Shown here: piece by piece, positions 11,201 through 47,455 of the stretch
How the letters are laid out: every line of letters begins with the position of its first letter
Numbering within the stretch: the first letter of the stretch is position 1
Assembly (NCBI GenBank): GCA_951799405.1
Contig: OX637337.1
Location: 15,126,347 to 15,190,346 of the forward strand
Source: Agapetus fuscipes
Taxonomy: Eukaryota; Arthropoda; Insecta; Trichoptera; Glossosomatidae
Reading direction: 5' to 3'
DNA: 64,000 nt
Notes under the pieces: generated by a model
The model's database searches: none
What the model was told of the DNA's origin: nothing
The model's input: only the letters and a program-made list of their open reading frames with translations
Program-made: the position numbers and the translations under genes

Positions 11201-14200
11201 TACAAACAAAATCCAGGCAAGTATACTCTATTCAGATAGATATAACAGTTTACGTTTTTTGTTTTTTTGTAAAATAACTAATATATTTTTCTCTTTAGTG
11301 AAGAGTATTTAAGTGAGTAAAAAAAATGTTTAAAACCTAATGGATATAAAATCTAGTTATGGAATGTGCGTACAATGGTTTTTTTTAAGTAATATTATTG
11401 TGATTTACTTGTTTTTATATAAAACAACAAGTGAAAACATGTGTTGAAAGTTTTTGATTTGTGTTCCTGGATAACTAATGAATATACTTTTTCATAAATT
11501 TTGAAGTTTCATCAAGTAATTAAGGTAGGAAATCAATTTATGTGTAAAAAAATAACCTCAAAAAAGTATTCCGTTCTGGCGGTGCAGTAAATTCAGAATC
11601 GAAAAGGTTAAGGTAAGAGCAGAGCTCCTCCATGTCCACCTGGCACTCTATCCTGGGGGAGTACTCGGTCTCTATGCTGGGAGAGTTGTCTGGGTAGCTG
11701 GTTACTCACTTGTTCATTAAGGTAAGAGCAGAGCTCCTCCATGTCCACCTGGCACTCTATCCTGGGGGAGTACTCGGTCTCTATGCTGGGAGGGTCGTCT
11801 GGGTAGCTGGGCGTGTAGGTGAACACTAAGTGGCAGGTGTTGCCCACCTCTTCGTCAGTCTCGTAGTCGTCTGACTGGATGCGGATTCGGAACTTTGCAG
11901 GAGAAGCGTCTATCACTGGAACAGTATTGAAATATTGTTGTTGCTAAATTATGTTGTCGCATTCAAAAGAATGGGAGATAATAGGATGCCAAGTCACTCA
12001 TTCCATGAAACGGGTGTTACAGATCGTACGCATATAAGATTAAAAATCTCTAGTATTTTGTATGACAGGGTATTAGTAATATTCACTTAACACATACCTT
12101 TTACACTACTAGTGATGACACAATAGTAAAAGGATGGCTAATATTTGTAAAAAAAGACTAATTGAAACTTAAGTACCCGTTACGGGTGTTACTCAGTTTT
12201 TCCCATACTTCCTGGGTACACTGACATAATTGCATTTTTCTGCGAATTTTCAAAGAAAGCTTATATTTTTTCAACTGAAATTGCAAAACTTAGTATATTA
12301 TATTTCTAAAACATTACTCAGTTTTCATGCTGAGTGATTATTCTTTTTAATTTTAAATTTTGAAAATGTAACGGGTGTTACAAGCTTTTGTTACGGGTGT
12401 TACGAGTACGAAATAAAGCAACGGTTTTAGGAAATAATACTGTAGCTTTATTAAAGTAATAACAATAATAATGGGAAAATACAAATAAATAATATTTATA
12501 GCCATTTTCTTCATTTTTCATACGAATCCGGTGTTCCGATTCGGTGTTACATCCGGTTTTCATACACACTTGACCGGTCCGTAGCTCAGTGGTAACACTG
12601 CGGACTCTGAATGGAAAGGTTGTGGGTTTGAATCCCGGCGGAGCACAAAAAATATACCATTTATATTTTCAAATTTGCTCTTCGCTTGGTTGAAAAATTC
12701 ATACACTTTTACCAATGACCAGTCACCAAAGGTCCATCCAGCCTTACAGCAACTGGGTCTTGCTTGAGTATTGGCGCTCTGTAGCAACGACCGAGCTCGT
12801 ACACCTCTGCGGCACTACAAGTGTCATAGACCCCTAGGGTCTCTAGAATCTAGGGAGTCTCCCGCACAGGATTTCTTAAAAAAAAAAAAAACATCCACAG
12901 CACAAGAAAATTCATAGTAAGTACGATTTCCTTTGGTGATGACTTATAGGTTGGTATGAGGCTGACCACCCATACTATAAAAAATGGTTCACTTTGCCAA
13001 TGTCACCCCTGTTTCAGGGAATTTCGGCAAGAGTTGCAGGGCTTATGTTCATTTGAGGTTTGGATTTTATTTGTAAGTACACAATCAGCATTTGTAAGCT
13101 CGAACTACACGTGTTTGTTTGTGGGCATACATCTGAGAGCTTTGAATGAATATATCCTTGCAACTTAGATTATAGATAGATAGATTATAGATGAGGGCTG
13201 GATTGGGTAGAATACTTATTATGTTTTCGAAGGGGATGTCGGGGATGACCTTTTCATTGCAAATAAATATTTTTGCAGATTCTCTAGCCACCTTAAAAAA
13301 CATTATTCTTACTTCTCCATCTCACACCACTTTGGCATACACCAGCATATTTGTATAGAATACTTCGCTTACGAATGCCTTCAGGAAGTATCTTGGCCAG
13401 TATGAAAACACCTGGTTGAATGTTTTTGACTTGTGAGGCACTAAAGCGAATCGTTCCGCTTCATCTTCTGAATCTGTACATATGTCGGTGTATGGAACTT
13501 TCTCAGCATTAAGTCCTGAACATCCAGGCTGTAAAATTTCTTCAGCTGTAGGTAATGTTTTTCAGCATTGCTACGGGCTGCAAATCTTCGTCGTCCCAGA
13601 TGTCACAATTTGTGTCCATGATGACTGTTTTAACAGCGTTTCTGATGTCCTGCCAACCAATATGGCTGGGGCGTTTACTCAACTTAAGCGAAGTTGGGAT
13701 TTACAATCCATTCTAATCAAAATTTTAACAGAAATGTATACTACATGTAATATTTAGGCAATTTTGAGATAATGCTAAACGCCAACATAGACTGGTAACA
13801 CTATAAAATACTACTTGGTTATATTTACAAGTAAATACAGTAATAAAAAAACACATTACCAAGACAATATATTTACGTAACACCCGTAATGTCACGGGTG
13901 TTACAAGATTTTGAATTTAAATAAAACACCTTAGATTATGTTTACATCAAAACTCGATGTATTTACAAATAAGTTACAAACATACCCTTACTTTCACAAA
14001 GCTTGACCTTAATTACTTGTAAAATGAAGTAATGAAATTAACTTTTACCTGTTTTGTGTAACGGGTGTTACTTTGACGCTGATCTGTCGGAAATACCTTT
14101 TAATAATTGAAATTCGAACTTTTATAACATAACAACCACTCTCATATGAAGTTCTGGAAATTTCCCAAACTAGTGAAGTGTCGGTGTCACTGTAACATGA

Positions 14201-15807
14201 CAGTTAGCTGTATGATAGTTGCCACTGTCTGGTATTATAAATCTCCTTTATAATCCCTTACACGTTGCTCAACTTTGACATGGTAGAAAAATTATAAAAC
14301 CAACATAAATGTCTTGTTTTTCTTTCGCATATATAAATTTACATCTTTTTCTATTATACTAAAAAATAAATGACATTGATTGTGCAACTTTGTTTGTGAG
14401 GCATACGGTAGCGTTTTTCATGGAATGAGTGAAGTATTGCTTTTCTGAGTAATTGTCACTTTCTAAAGCAACGATTAAGTTCCCAGAGGCCTCTTGAGGT
14501 GTGATCACACAAAAACAGCCCTCACCGAATAAAATACATTAAACGCAACTAAGCTACACATATAGTGTAACTTCTTGCCTGCGTTATCCCCGAAGGAGTC
14601 GCATGTGGCGCTTCGGGACCTATTTATTTTTACAGGTAAGGGGGCCGGCCTCACACCAACCACTTTCAGTTGAAGTGGGGGTTTTCCAGCTTCCGGGGGG
14701 GGGCTGGTTCTCATTTCTTGTGAAGGCTGAGTAAACCTTTGAGATCGAACCCTTGCTCTCGGCATGGAATGCAAGCATTCTACCAATTGAGCTATCGACC
14801 TTTTTACGAGCTTGATCGTCGTCGCTACAAAGCGCCAATTCTCAAGCAAGACCCAGTTGCTGTAAGGCTGGATGGACCTTTGGTGACCGGTCATTGGTAA
14901 AGGTTTTATGAATTTTTCGACACGGCGAAGAGCAAATTTGAAAACTTAAATGGTATATTTTTTGTGCTCCGCCGGGAATCGAACCCACAACCTTCCCATT
15001 CAGAGTCCGCAGTGCTACCACTGAGCTACGGACCGGTCAAAAATATATTTGACGCACTACTTTGTATTTGAATCATATTCACACAGTATCAGTGTGGCCA
15101 ATATATAATATGCCACTAAGCTACACATATAGTGTAACTCCTTGCCGCGTTATCCCTGAAGGGGTCGCATGTGGCGAGTGAACCTATTTATTTTTACAGG
15201 TAAGGGGGCCGGCCTTACGCCAACCACTTCAGTGAAGTGGGGGTTTCCCAGCTCCCGAGGGGGCTGGTACTCAACATTAATATTCATTTATCAGTGTTTT
15301 TAGGCTTTCACGGCTGGCTTCAACAACTGACAAAAATAATGTACAAAGGGAATGTCAATGGTAGGCACGAAAGGGGAAGATCAAGAAAATAATATCTTGA
15401 TCAAATAAGCGAGATTGAAAATGACTGGAATCTGTAGTGATGAGAGAAGTGTAGAGTGATGAGAGAAGTGTAGAGTGATGAGAGAAGTGTAGAGTGATGA
15501 GAGAAGTGTAGAGTGATGAGAGAAGTGTAGAGTGATGAGAGAGAAGAGTGGGAGATGAAAGAAGTGTGCCAATATATAGCAAAGTGGAGACATATCTTTG
15601 GAGATACTGGATAACCCTAGCAAAATGCCTGCTGGATATAGTAAAAGCATAAATAATATTTGGATAGAAGTGTTTATTCAAAGCTGTAAATAAAGTTTAT
15701 GATGATTTTGTATTGAATGAAAAATTGAAAGACTTACGTTCCATATCATTCCCATATATTGATTCTAAAGCCTCCAGCTCACTCGCCTGCTCCTCCTTGT
15801 AGTCCAT
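8150..15807 (-). CDS. RWDD1: RWDD1 orthologue, complete, 5 coding exons
   Basis: Exons join (minus strand) 15738-15807, 11710-11915, 10377-10520, 8795-8981 and 8150-8262: 720 nt, 239 aa, all introns GT-AG with matching phases (1,0,0,1). The protein starts MDYKEEQASELEALESIYGN, the family signature of an RWD domain (about residues 1-110). It continues with the conserved segment ENLGMVMIFTLVSAGQEWLN, a charged helix/coiled coil rich in E and K, the block FLAWRTQFEIE, and an acidic tail DDEDDADYVPGQSDSDD. Human RWDD1 has 243 residues. In other species RWDD1 (DFRP2) partners the GTPase DRG2 and is cytoplasmic; that role is family knowledge, not read from this sequence. The start is the first in-frame ATG and gives the family N-terminus. 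It is head to head with CDC5L. Intron 1 (3.8 kb) and intron 2 (1.2 kb) are filled with repeats, and the 3' half of exon 2 is duplicated downstream. Confidence 0.95.
8795..8981 (-). CDS. RWDD1: RWDD1 coding exon 4
   Basis: Encodes residues 141-202 (KRFEGTRVTVESFLAWRTQF...KLTGKELFLTDNTLNESD...), matching the family block around GKxLFxTD. It ends in phase 1 at a GTGAAG donor. Confidence 0.93.
9572..9805 (+). repeat. ~245-bp interspersed repeat ('R245'), copy in RWDD1 intron 3
   Basis: Begins near GGTTGGTATGAGGCTGACC, has GGTTCACTTTGCCAATG and AAGTACACATTCAGC inside, and ends in TTGCAACTTAGATTATAG plus a short ATTATA-type tail. No tRNA head, TIR or A-tail is visible, so its class is unknown. Confidence 0.75.
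9905..10180 (-). mobile_element. SINE family B, copy in RWDD1 intron 3
   Basis: Shares ACTAAGCTACATATCTAGTG, CTATTTATTTTACAGGTAAG and the tRNA-like end CAACTGAGCTATCGACC with the 14536-14803 copy. Confidence 0.65.
10377..10520 (-). CDS. RWDD1: RWDD1 coding exon 3
   Basis: Encodes residues 93-140, starting AKENLGMVMIFTLVSAG, the most conserved block of the family, and running into a charged helix. Exactly 48 codons, phase 0 at both ends; acceptor TTTTACAG, donor GTGACG. Confidence 0.93.
10858..10946 (-). pseudogene. Tandem copy 2 of RWDD1 exon 2 3' end, displaced
   Basis: Matches the exon 2 unit (GGCACTCTATCCAGGGGGAG, GGGTAGCTGGTTACTCA) up to TTCATTAA. The donor GT is mutated to AT. It is separated from copy 1 by a TTAA-flanked insertion. 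Confidence 0.83.
10943..11611. mobile_element. TTAA-flanked insertion (piggyBac-like, non-autonomous?)
   Basis: A TTAA at each end (10943-10946, 11608-11611) splits what was contiguous TTCATTAAGGTAAG in the exon 2 repeat array. The ends read CTCTTTGGCTGCG and, inverted, CCTTTTCGATTCTG, weakly similar. The interior is AT-rich and non-coding. The 10950-11040 segment resembles 47985-48075. Class assignment rests on TTAA duplication only. Confidence 0.55.
11612..11709 (-). pseudogene. Tandem copy 1 of RWDD1 exon 2 3' end
   Basis: The 109-bp unit (11721-11829) is repeated at 11612-11720, including donor-flanking bases, with only a few mismatches (for example GAGAGTTGTC versus GAGGGTCGTC). Confidence 0.88.
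11710..11915 (-). CDS. RWDD1: RWDD1 coding exon 2
   Basis: Encodes residues 24-92, the core of the RWD domain, including the YPDDPP turn that matches the family's YPDEAP. It has a TTCCAG acceptor and a GTGAGT donor after ...YLNEQ and ends in phase 0. Its last ~89 bp plus ~20 bp of intron are tandemly repeated directly downstream (lower coordinates). Confidence 0.93.
12000..12560. other. Segment rich in ACGGGTGTTAC motifs (left part)
   Basis: RWDD1 intron 1. The motif occurs near 12010, 12180, 12370 and 12395, with a related CGGTGTTACATCCGG near 12540. It is otherwise AT-rich and unrecognised. Confidence 0.5.
12572..12893 (+). mobile_element. SINE family A, complete, LINE-like tail
   Basis: Head CCGGTCCGTAGCTCAGTGG (box A) and GTTTGAATCCCGGCGGAGC (box B), then the family body (TCCATCCAGCCTTACAGCAA, TTGGCGCTCTGTAGC). 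The 3' tail (TGTCATAGACCCCTAGGG, GGGAGTCTCCCGCACAGGAT) ends in A13. The tail equals the 3' end of the CR1/jockey-like LINE seen at 35320-35400. Lies in RWDD1 intron 1, antisense. Confidence 0.8.
12946..13185 (+). repeat. R245 copy in RWDD1 intron 1
   Basis: Same ends and internal blocks as the 9572-9805 copy; the 3' tail is a (TAGA)-rich microsatellite-like extension. Confidence 0.75.
13190..14110 (-). mobile_element. Decayed DNA-transposon-like coding relic with ACGGGTGTTAC motifs
   Basis: Disrupted minus-strand frames read VKNIQPGVFILAKILPEGIR, KRSILYKYAGVCQSGVR and VIPDIPFENIISILPNP. This resembles the C-terminal region following the DDE domain in some pogo/Tigger-like insect transposases, from memory only. 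The ACGGGTGTTAC motif recurs near 13880, 13898 and 14060. Confidence 0.4.
14441..14535 (+). mobile_element. SINE family A tail fragment
   Basis: Only the tail, GAGGCCTCTTGAGGTGTGAT to CCTCACCGAATAAAAT, second tail type. Confidence 0.55.
14536..14803 (-). mobile_element. SINE family B, complete
   Basis: The minus strand starts with GGTCGATAGCTCAATTGGTA (box A) and AAGGGTTCGATCTC (box B). A body follows containing a G-rich stretch, TAAGGGGGCCGGCC (plus strand) and CTACACATATAGTGTAA. Other copies: 9905-10180, 15110-15275 and 50283-50432. Confidence 0.7.
14803..15036 (-). mobile_element. SINE family A, truncated tail
   Basis: Body and an intact-looking tRNA head (GAATCGAACCCACAACC on the plus strand, GAGCTACGGACCGGTC). 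The tail is replaced by SINE family B sequence. Confidence 0.75.
15110..15275 (-). mobile_element. SINE family B, headless copy
   Basis: Shares CACTAAGCTACACATATAGT and the GGGGGCCGGCCTTACGCC block. No tRNA-like head is visible. Confidence 0.6.
15300..15620 (+). mobile_element. RTE C-terminal relic with internal minisatellite
   Basis: Encodes KIMYKGNVNGRHERGRSR- and DQISEIENDWNL-like residues, then KWRHIFGDTG, matching the ORF2 end KWRHLCGGTG. A 19-bp minisatellite replaces the codons between. Confidence 0.65.
15436..15550 (+). repeat. 19-bp minisatellite
   Basis: AGTGATGAGAGAAGTGTAG repeated five times exactly, with a sixth degenerate unit, inside the RTE relic. Confidence 0.95.
15738..15807 (-). 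CDS. RWDD1: RWDD1 coding exon 1
   Basis: Carries the start codon and residues 1-23 of the RWD domain. It ends in phase 1 before a GTAAGT donor; the split codon (C+TG, Leu) is completed by exon 2. Confidence 0.95.
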
Positions 15808-17519
15808 GCCGGTATATTTAATAAATAATTACAACTTTTGACGAAAAAATAAAATAACCTAAAGCCGCAACACCAACGACGTGATCACAGACGTGCACAG
15901 AGTATATAGGTACTTAGAGAAGCTACTCTATGGCTTAGGGGTAGGTACGTACTTCGAAACCCCCCTTCCTCGCCTTCTTACTTCCCTTCCATACATTCTG
16001 CGTGTTGGACTATGATCTTGTATGCATGTGTGTATTATACACGCGGCACGCGGGTACACTCACACCACTATAATCATATATTATTATCTGCCATGATATT
16101 ATTTATTAATATTATTATTATTGCTGTATTTATTAATATTATTATTATCGCTGTCAAAATAAAACGCTTATATTTTGCACAATATTTATTTATTCTAGAA
16201 AGATTAGTCATACAATCACAAAAATACACACTGTAAAGAAAAAAAATAATTAAAAAAACCTCAATGTAAAAAACACAAATGATATGGCAAAAATAAACGT
16301 AGGTAAACAATCAAATAGGCACCTGTCTATTGTCAAGGACACTGGCATTCTGTATCTGTATTTCTTGCAAAAGTTTTGGATCCCTGATGATTGTCCCCTG
16401 ATGATGGCCTGAGGACCGGAAATGTTTATAATATGAAATCTATACACTTTAATTTCACTTTCTTCGGCTCATCAGCCGACAGCCTTCAAGGCTCAGGGAC
16501 ACCTGCACCACTGTGCCTTGTGCTGCTTCCCTCCATAGTCGCCTCACTCCCAAAACTTCGGCGTTGGCTTCGACGTTCTCTGCCCACCGCATCCTACGTC
16601 CCGGGGGTCTAACGCCTGAGGGGGCACCATCCATGACAGTTCTGATGATCCTGGAGTCTTCTGCACTTGCTACGTGTCCGGCCACTGGAGTCTTCTTGAT
16701 TTCATTAATCTCTACACTCTTCAATAATAGTGAAAATACAACAGTTAATTTCAAATACGCTTGACGTTTGTGGCGCCCATAGAGTAGGGTGGCGCCACGG
16801 GCCAAAATCCTACACACAGTTCAACCATCATTATAAAATATTTTTTCATCAGTTTTTTTTAATAAAAAATGAGCAATTTAATAAATACTAAACAAAATAA
16901 AGTTTATTGGCGCTTAAACTCTTTTTTTACATGAATAACAGTAAATATAAATTATTAATTCAAATTTATTTACGCTCATTCTGATTTCAGTTTAAAAAAC
17001 GACCTCTTCCCCTTCCTCCTTCCTCATAACCATACATTCCGCGTACCATAGATCGATTACAATATGGCTTCCGAATTATAAAACAGGGTAACCAGTAGCA
17101 AAATACTTGTGAACGGGGTCTGCAGACGTGACAAACGTCAAAATTTAAATGTCAAAAAAACTAATATGGCTGTTCAATGTTGCAGCAGCCAGCTATGACT
17201 AGAGACAGAAAGATTAATATAAAGACTAAAAATTTAAACACATGTAGAAACGCGGCCGTAGAATGAATATTTCTTCAAATTGTCAAATTTACTTTTTTTT
17301 AGCTACTACCTAGGTACTTACTCTGTAGTTTTGGCAATAAAAAATATTTTGTTTCGTGGCTAGCGACCATTGACATTATACTGTTGGCGACGCTCGACAG
17401 AAAGAAGATGAAGAAGTTACGAGCGTATCAGTCAATGGAAAATGTTCGTTCATGAATCGAAAGGCGAAGTTTAAAGTGAATTACCTCAAATAAAGCAAGG
17501 AAAGGAATAAAAATCCACC
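15808..17519. other. RWDD1-CDC5L intergenic region (head to head)
   Basis: Contains both 5' flanks, an AT-rich (ATTATT)n tract at 16085-16150 and the LINE relic at 16445-16745. The sequence CATACATTC(T/C)GCGT occurs on each side (about 15990 and 17032). An arthropod-type TCAGT initiator candidate sits at 17428, 90 bp before the CDC5L start; no TATA box was recognised. Promoter function is inference. Confidence 0.35.
16445..16745 (-). mobile_element. LINE C-terminal relic between RWDD1 and CDC5L
   Basis: The minus strand reads GHVASAEDSRIIRTVMDGAP, GRRMRWAENVEANAEVLGV and RRLWREAAQ. This is the C-terminal pattern of RTE-like LINEs (GHxxR...DGxPxGxRPxGRPxxRW). Not a host gene. Confidence 0.6.
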
Positions 17520-44061
<26,542 letters not shown>

Positions 44062-44238
44062 ACATGCCCTCCCCATGTTGATAATCACTACGGAAACGTT
44101 CTGTGTCCTGGAAACCTGGACAAACAACTCTCCCAGCTGTCATATTCCAATCTTCAATCTTGCACAGCCATGACATCTTTCTACTCCAGTACCCCAAATT
44201 TAAAACATAGTGTAAACTCCTCTCGGTTGTGTAAATCA

Positions 44239-44244
44239 AATAAA
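44239..44244 (+). promoter_or_regulatory. Probable CDC5L polyadenylation signal
   Basis: A canonical AATAAA hexamer lies 178 bp downstream of the CDC5L stop and upstream of the first intergenic repeat. Placement is inference; transcript 3' ends were not available. Confidence 0.5.
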
Positions 44245-44325
44245 ATGTATGAAAACTAAATCAGTTGCTAGTAGTGCCGTCATATATTTTTAAATCGAGG
44301 GGAGCTCATACAATGTTTTGATACA

Positions 44326-44575
44326 GGGTGCAGGGCCTGTAGACTCAACAGGCGTTGGTAGATCTTACCATATCTTTTTAAAGTTTATGAAGCAATAAAA
44401 CATGGCGGTGTGTAAACAGTTGATTTTTTATGACGTTTTTTTTAATATATAAACTGTATGATACAGCAATCAACTTTTTACACACTGCCATGTTTTATTG
44501 CTTGCCATCTTCAAATAGATACGGTAAGGTCTACAGACGTCCGTTGAGTCTGCAGTTCCTGGTCGACCCCCTATC
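44326..44575. mobile_element. Short DNA element with ~105-bp terminal inverted repeats
   Basis: Arms run from GGGTGCAGGGCCTGTAGACT to AAACATGGCGGTGTGTAAAC and back as GTTTTATTGCTTGCC ... GTTGAGTCTGCAGTTCCTGG. There is no coding capacity, so it is a MITE-like element 3' of CDC5L. Confidence 0.7.
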
Positions 44576-44579
44576 CCAC

Positions 44580-45335
44580 CCAGTATGGAGTCTGTGTATT
44601 TAAATTGAGAAAAAAATGTGACATCTCTGCTGGATCACTATGATCTGACCATCACTGTCTTGGTGTTGTCATCTATACAAAATAAAATGTCCCACTATAA
44701 AACACAAAAAATATACTTCAATACAATGTTATGTAGGTAGATTGGATAATCGTTAAAGTGCTACGTGCTGTATTTATAACATCTGCCATCGGATGTCACT
44801 GTAGGTATATTTCACAATGCTGTAAAATAAAATAAAATCCCCGATTATCTGGTATCCAACTTTTTATTTACTACTAGCTGACCTGATGGACATCTTGCCT
44901 ACATTGAAAACAATTTGATAGTGACTGATTTGTGAAATTGTTGTAAGTTAAAGCTGTACAGAAGTAAAGAAGACCCATTCTAAAAGGATGCATAGCTTTT
45001 CCCTTTTATGAAAATCTTCCGCTTATCATTTACATTTTTTTTTGTATGCACTAACCTTTTCTAGATTACAAACATCATTTTAAGATGAAAAAACAGACAA
45101 ATTGCTTCAGCTGTTGTCGAGTGATGTGGTAACCAATAGAAGATTGGCGACCACCTGTGATGTCATCAAGCTAAGAGAAACTTTGAATGTGTAGAATCTA
45201 TTGACTTAGCATTAGATTCTCTTGGTTTTATTGAGTACGAATATGGATGTTCGTGAATCAAGGCAAAAAAAGCCTAACAATACGCTTGCCAAAAACCGGC
45301 AAAACACAGATTGAAGAACCGCTAAGAGTCGACAC
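44580..45335. other. Intergenic, old repeat shared with 120-360
   Basis: 44700-45210 parallels the first 400 bp of the window. No gene. Confidence 0.45.
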
Positions 45336-45784
45336 AATGTTTGGAGAGTGTGCATTTGCAGTTGCTCGTCCTCTGGCCTGTAAACACCTGCCTCATCATG
45401 GGAAGTTCCGAAATACACAGAAGACAAGCAAACTTCTGGCATCATTTGCACTGGCGTCCTTGGAGTGACTATATCACGAAACAACGCTCTAAAGAAAACA
45501 GCAACTCATCAAATGTAATGTAAGTACTATTGGCATTTCATTTAAGTGGACAAAAAACTGAGGTAATAGAGAATAGTCACTTATTTACTTTTATCTTTAA
45601 GATATCGTCTATCGATATGTCAATGGTAAATACCTTCACAATAAATATACCAGACTTACAATTGGATTTTATAAATTTCTTTATTAAATTCTTTCGCAAT
45701 AATTTTAACAAAATAAACATAGGTACACCAAACAATATTATTATAAAACTTATAATGGCATTATATGAGTAACAAATATAAATA

Positions 45785-46000
45785 TTAGGACAATTTATTT
45801 GGTGAGCCCTTGTACGAATCACATCTCGTTGTCGCCATAGAAAGCATTCAATCTCAAACAAGACCCAGTTATTGTAAGGCTGGATGGATCTTTGGTAAAG
45901 GGACATCAATGTTTCTACCCTACGAAGAGAATATTTCAAAATGAAATGATAATTAATAAAGGAATCAAACCTTCGACCTTCCGATTACAAGTCCGTTGCA
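45785..46000 (-). mobile_element. SINE family A, diverged
   Basis: Second tail type (TTTATTTGGTGAGCCCTTG), body AAGACCCAGTTATTGTAAGG, and a decayed head (GAATCAAACCTTCGACC). Intergenic between CDC5L and FANCM. Confidence 0.6.
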
Positions 46001-46259
46001 TAGAAATATGTATTAAAGATGGTAGCACCCCTAGTGAGTGATTTAGTTCCCATACATTTTTCCAATTTTACGACAGGGGGATTTATGTAATGCTGTACAC
46101 TCGTGGTACTTTTTTTATATAATCCTACGTAAGTAATATGTAAATTTTTATATGGCTAGTCACACGTTGCATCCACTGCATGACTACACAGGAACAAAAT
46201 TGTATTATTATAACTCTAGATGAAATAAAAGAAGTATGTCAAATTTCAACTTGGACTTA

Positions 46260-46600
46260 TCACATACAAAGCTCTCCATGATGCAGCTCCTTTCTACATC
46301 CAAGAGCTGATTGTCTCAAAAGTCCTGGGCTCAAGGGAGCAAACACTAAGATCAGCAGAGAACGGAGCGGAAACCCTGCTAAATGAACCTAGAAGAAAAA
46401 TTGCCACTGTTTTCGGAGACCGTGCTTTTGCAGTGGCCGGCCCTGCGACCTGGAATCAACTACCACCAGAAATCCGGAGGTCTAAGACGATTGAGGACCT
46501 AAAGAGGAGGATGAAGACATTTTTCTTCGCCCAATAAAAAACTAAGCGCCCTTGGAGTGACATTGAGTTACGAAACGGCGCTTATAAGGAAATCATCATA
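46260..46600 (+). mobile_element. CR1-like LINE C-terminal fragment, intergenic
   Basis: The frame from 46261 reads YKALHDAAPFYIQELIVSKV, TVFGDRAFAVAGPATWNQLP and KTIEDLKRRMKTFFFAQ*. The 3' end has CCTTGGAGTGACATTGAGTT and an (ATC)n-type tail. An older relative lies at 45335-45490. Confidence 0.75.
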
Positions 46601-46724
46601 ATCATCATCATATGTAAGGACCGAAAAAAATGGCGGCTGATCTGTAATGTAGGCGGCTAAGGCCAAGAATCAATTTTCATTTTTATAGATTTTTTAGTGT
46701 TTGTTTGTTAATTAATTGCTTGTA

Positions 46725-46970
46725 TTCCTTGACGTATAGGTTGGTATGAGGTTGACCACCCATACTGTAAAAAATGGTTCACTTTGCCAATGTCACCCCT
46801 GTTTCAGGAAAGGTTGGCAAGAGTTGCAGGGCTTATGTTCATTTGAGATTGGTTTTTTTTTATTGTAGGTCCACATGCGGCATGTGTGAGTGTGAAATTA
46901 TGCGTGTCTACTTGTGGGAATGCATTTAATATGAATCTCAAATGATACATATCTTTGCAACTTAGATTTA
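46725..46970 (+). repeat. R245 copy, intergenic
   Basis: Complete copy, GACGTATAGGTTGGTATGAGG to TTTGCAACTTAGATTTAG. Confidence 0.75.
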
Positions 46971-46984
46971 GATAACGTTCAGAG

Positions 46985-47449
46985 GCTCCAGCTCCGAAGA
47001 GCCATGGCAATACTCAAGTGTTGTTCCTTTTCACACACAATGATTTGGGTATGGTTTGTCAACAGTTTTGGTAGCGAAATGTGTGGGATTACCGAACAAA
47101 CCATGTGAAAGATAACATTCATCCCCATACGCTACTAGACTCCCAATCCAACGCCAGACTGTATCGTGTAACAACGGTGTTAGCATAGATCATTATAAAA
47201 GACATAGATAACTTGCTTCTGTTTCTTCCCATTGTAACAAACGTGCCATGAACACAATAATAGGTAAACAATGAAGAATTGAGACATAAGATAGCAGTGG
47301 CGAAGCGTGCCATACAAGCCGGTTCCCATCGGCTTCCCTTTTAAAATGATGGAACAAAGTAGTTAAAAAATATAAGCACAAAGAAAAAAATACATTTAAA
47401 ACCAAAGAAACAATACGTATTTTTTCCCCATTGAAACCATGCAGTCTAC
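46985..47449. other. Intergenic, unrecognised
   Basis: CATACAAGCCGGTTCCCATCG (about 47310) recurs inverted near 47490 as CGATGGGAATCGGCTTGTAT, a ~200-bp foldback-like arrangement next to the FANCM 3' end. Confidence 0.4.
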
Positions 47450-47455
47450 TTTATT
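47450..47455 (-). promoter_or_regulatory. Possible FANCM polyadenylation signal
   Basis: AATAAA on the minus strand, about 246 bp past the FANCM stop. This is only a hexamer match; the region is AT-rich, so chance occurrence is likely enough. Confidence 0.3.

Noticed and set aside
16455..16817. A 120-codon minus ORF as a small gene between RWDD1 and CDC5L
   Set aside because: It carries the GH..R...DG.P.G.R..GRRMRW pattern of a LINE C-terminus.
15808..17519. Shared bidirectional promoter for RWDD1 and CDC5L
   Set aside because: The starts are 1.7 kb apart with a LINE relic between, and no clear core-promoter elements are visible; separate promoters are more likely.
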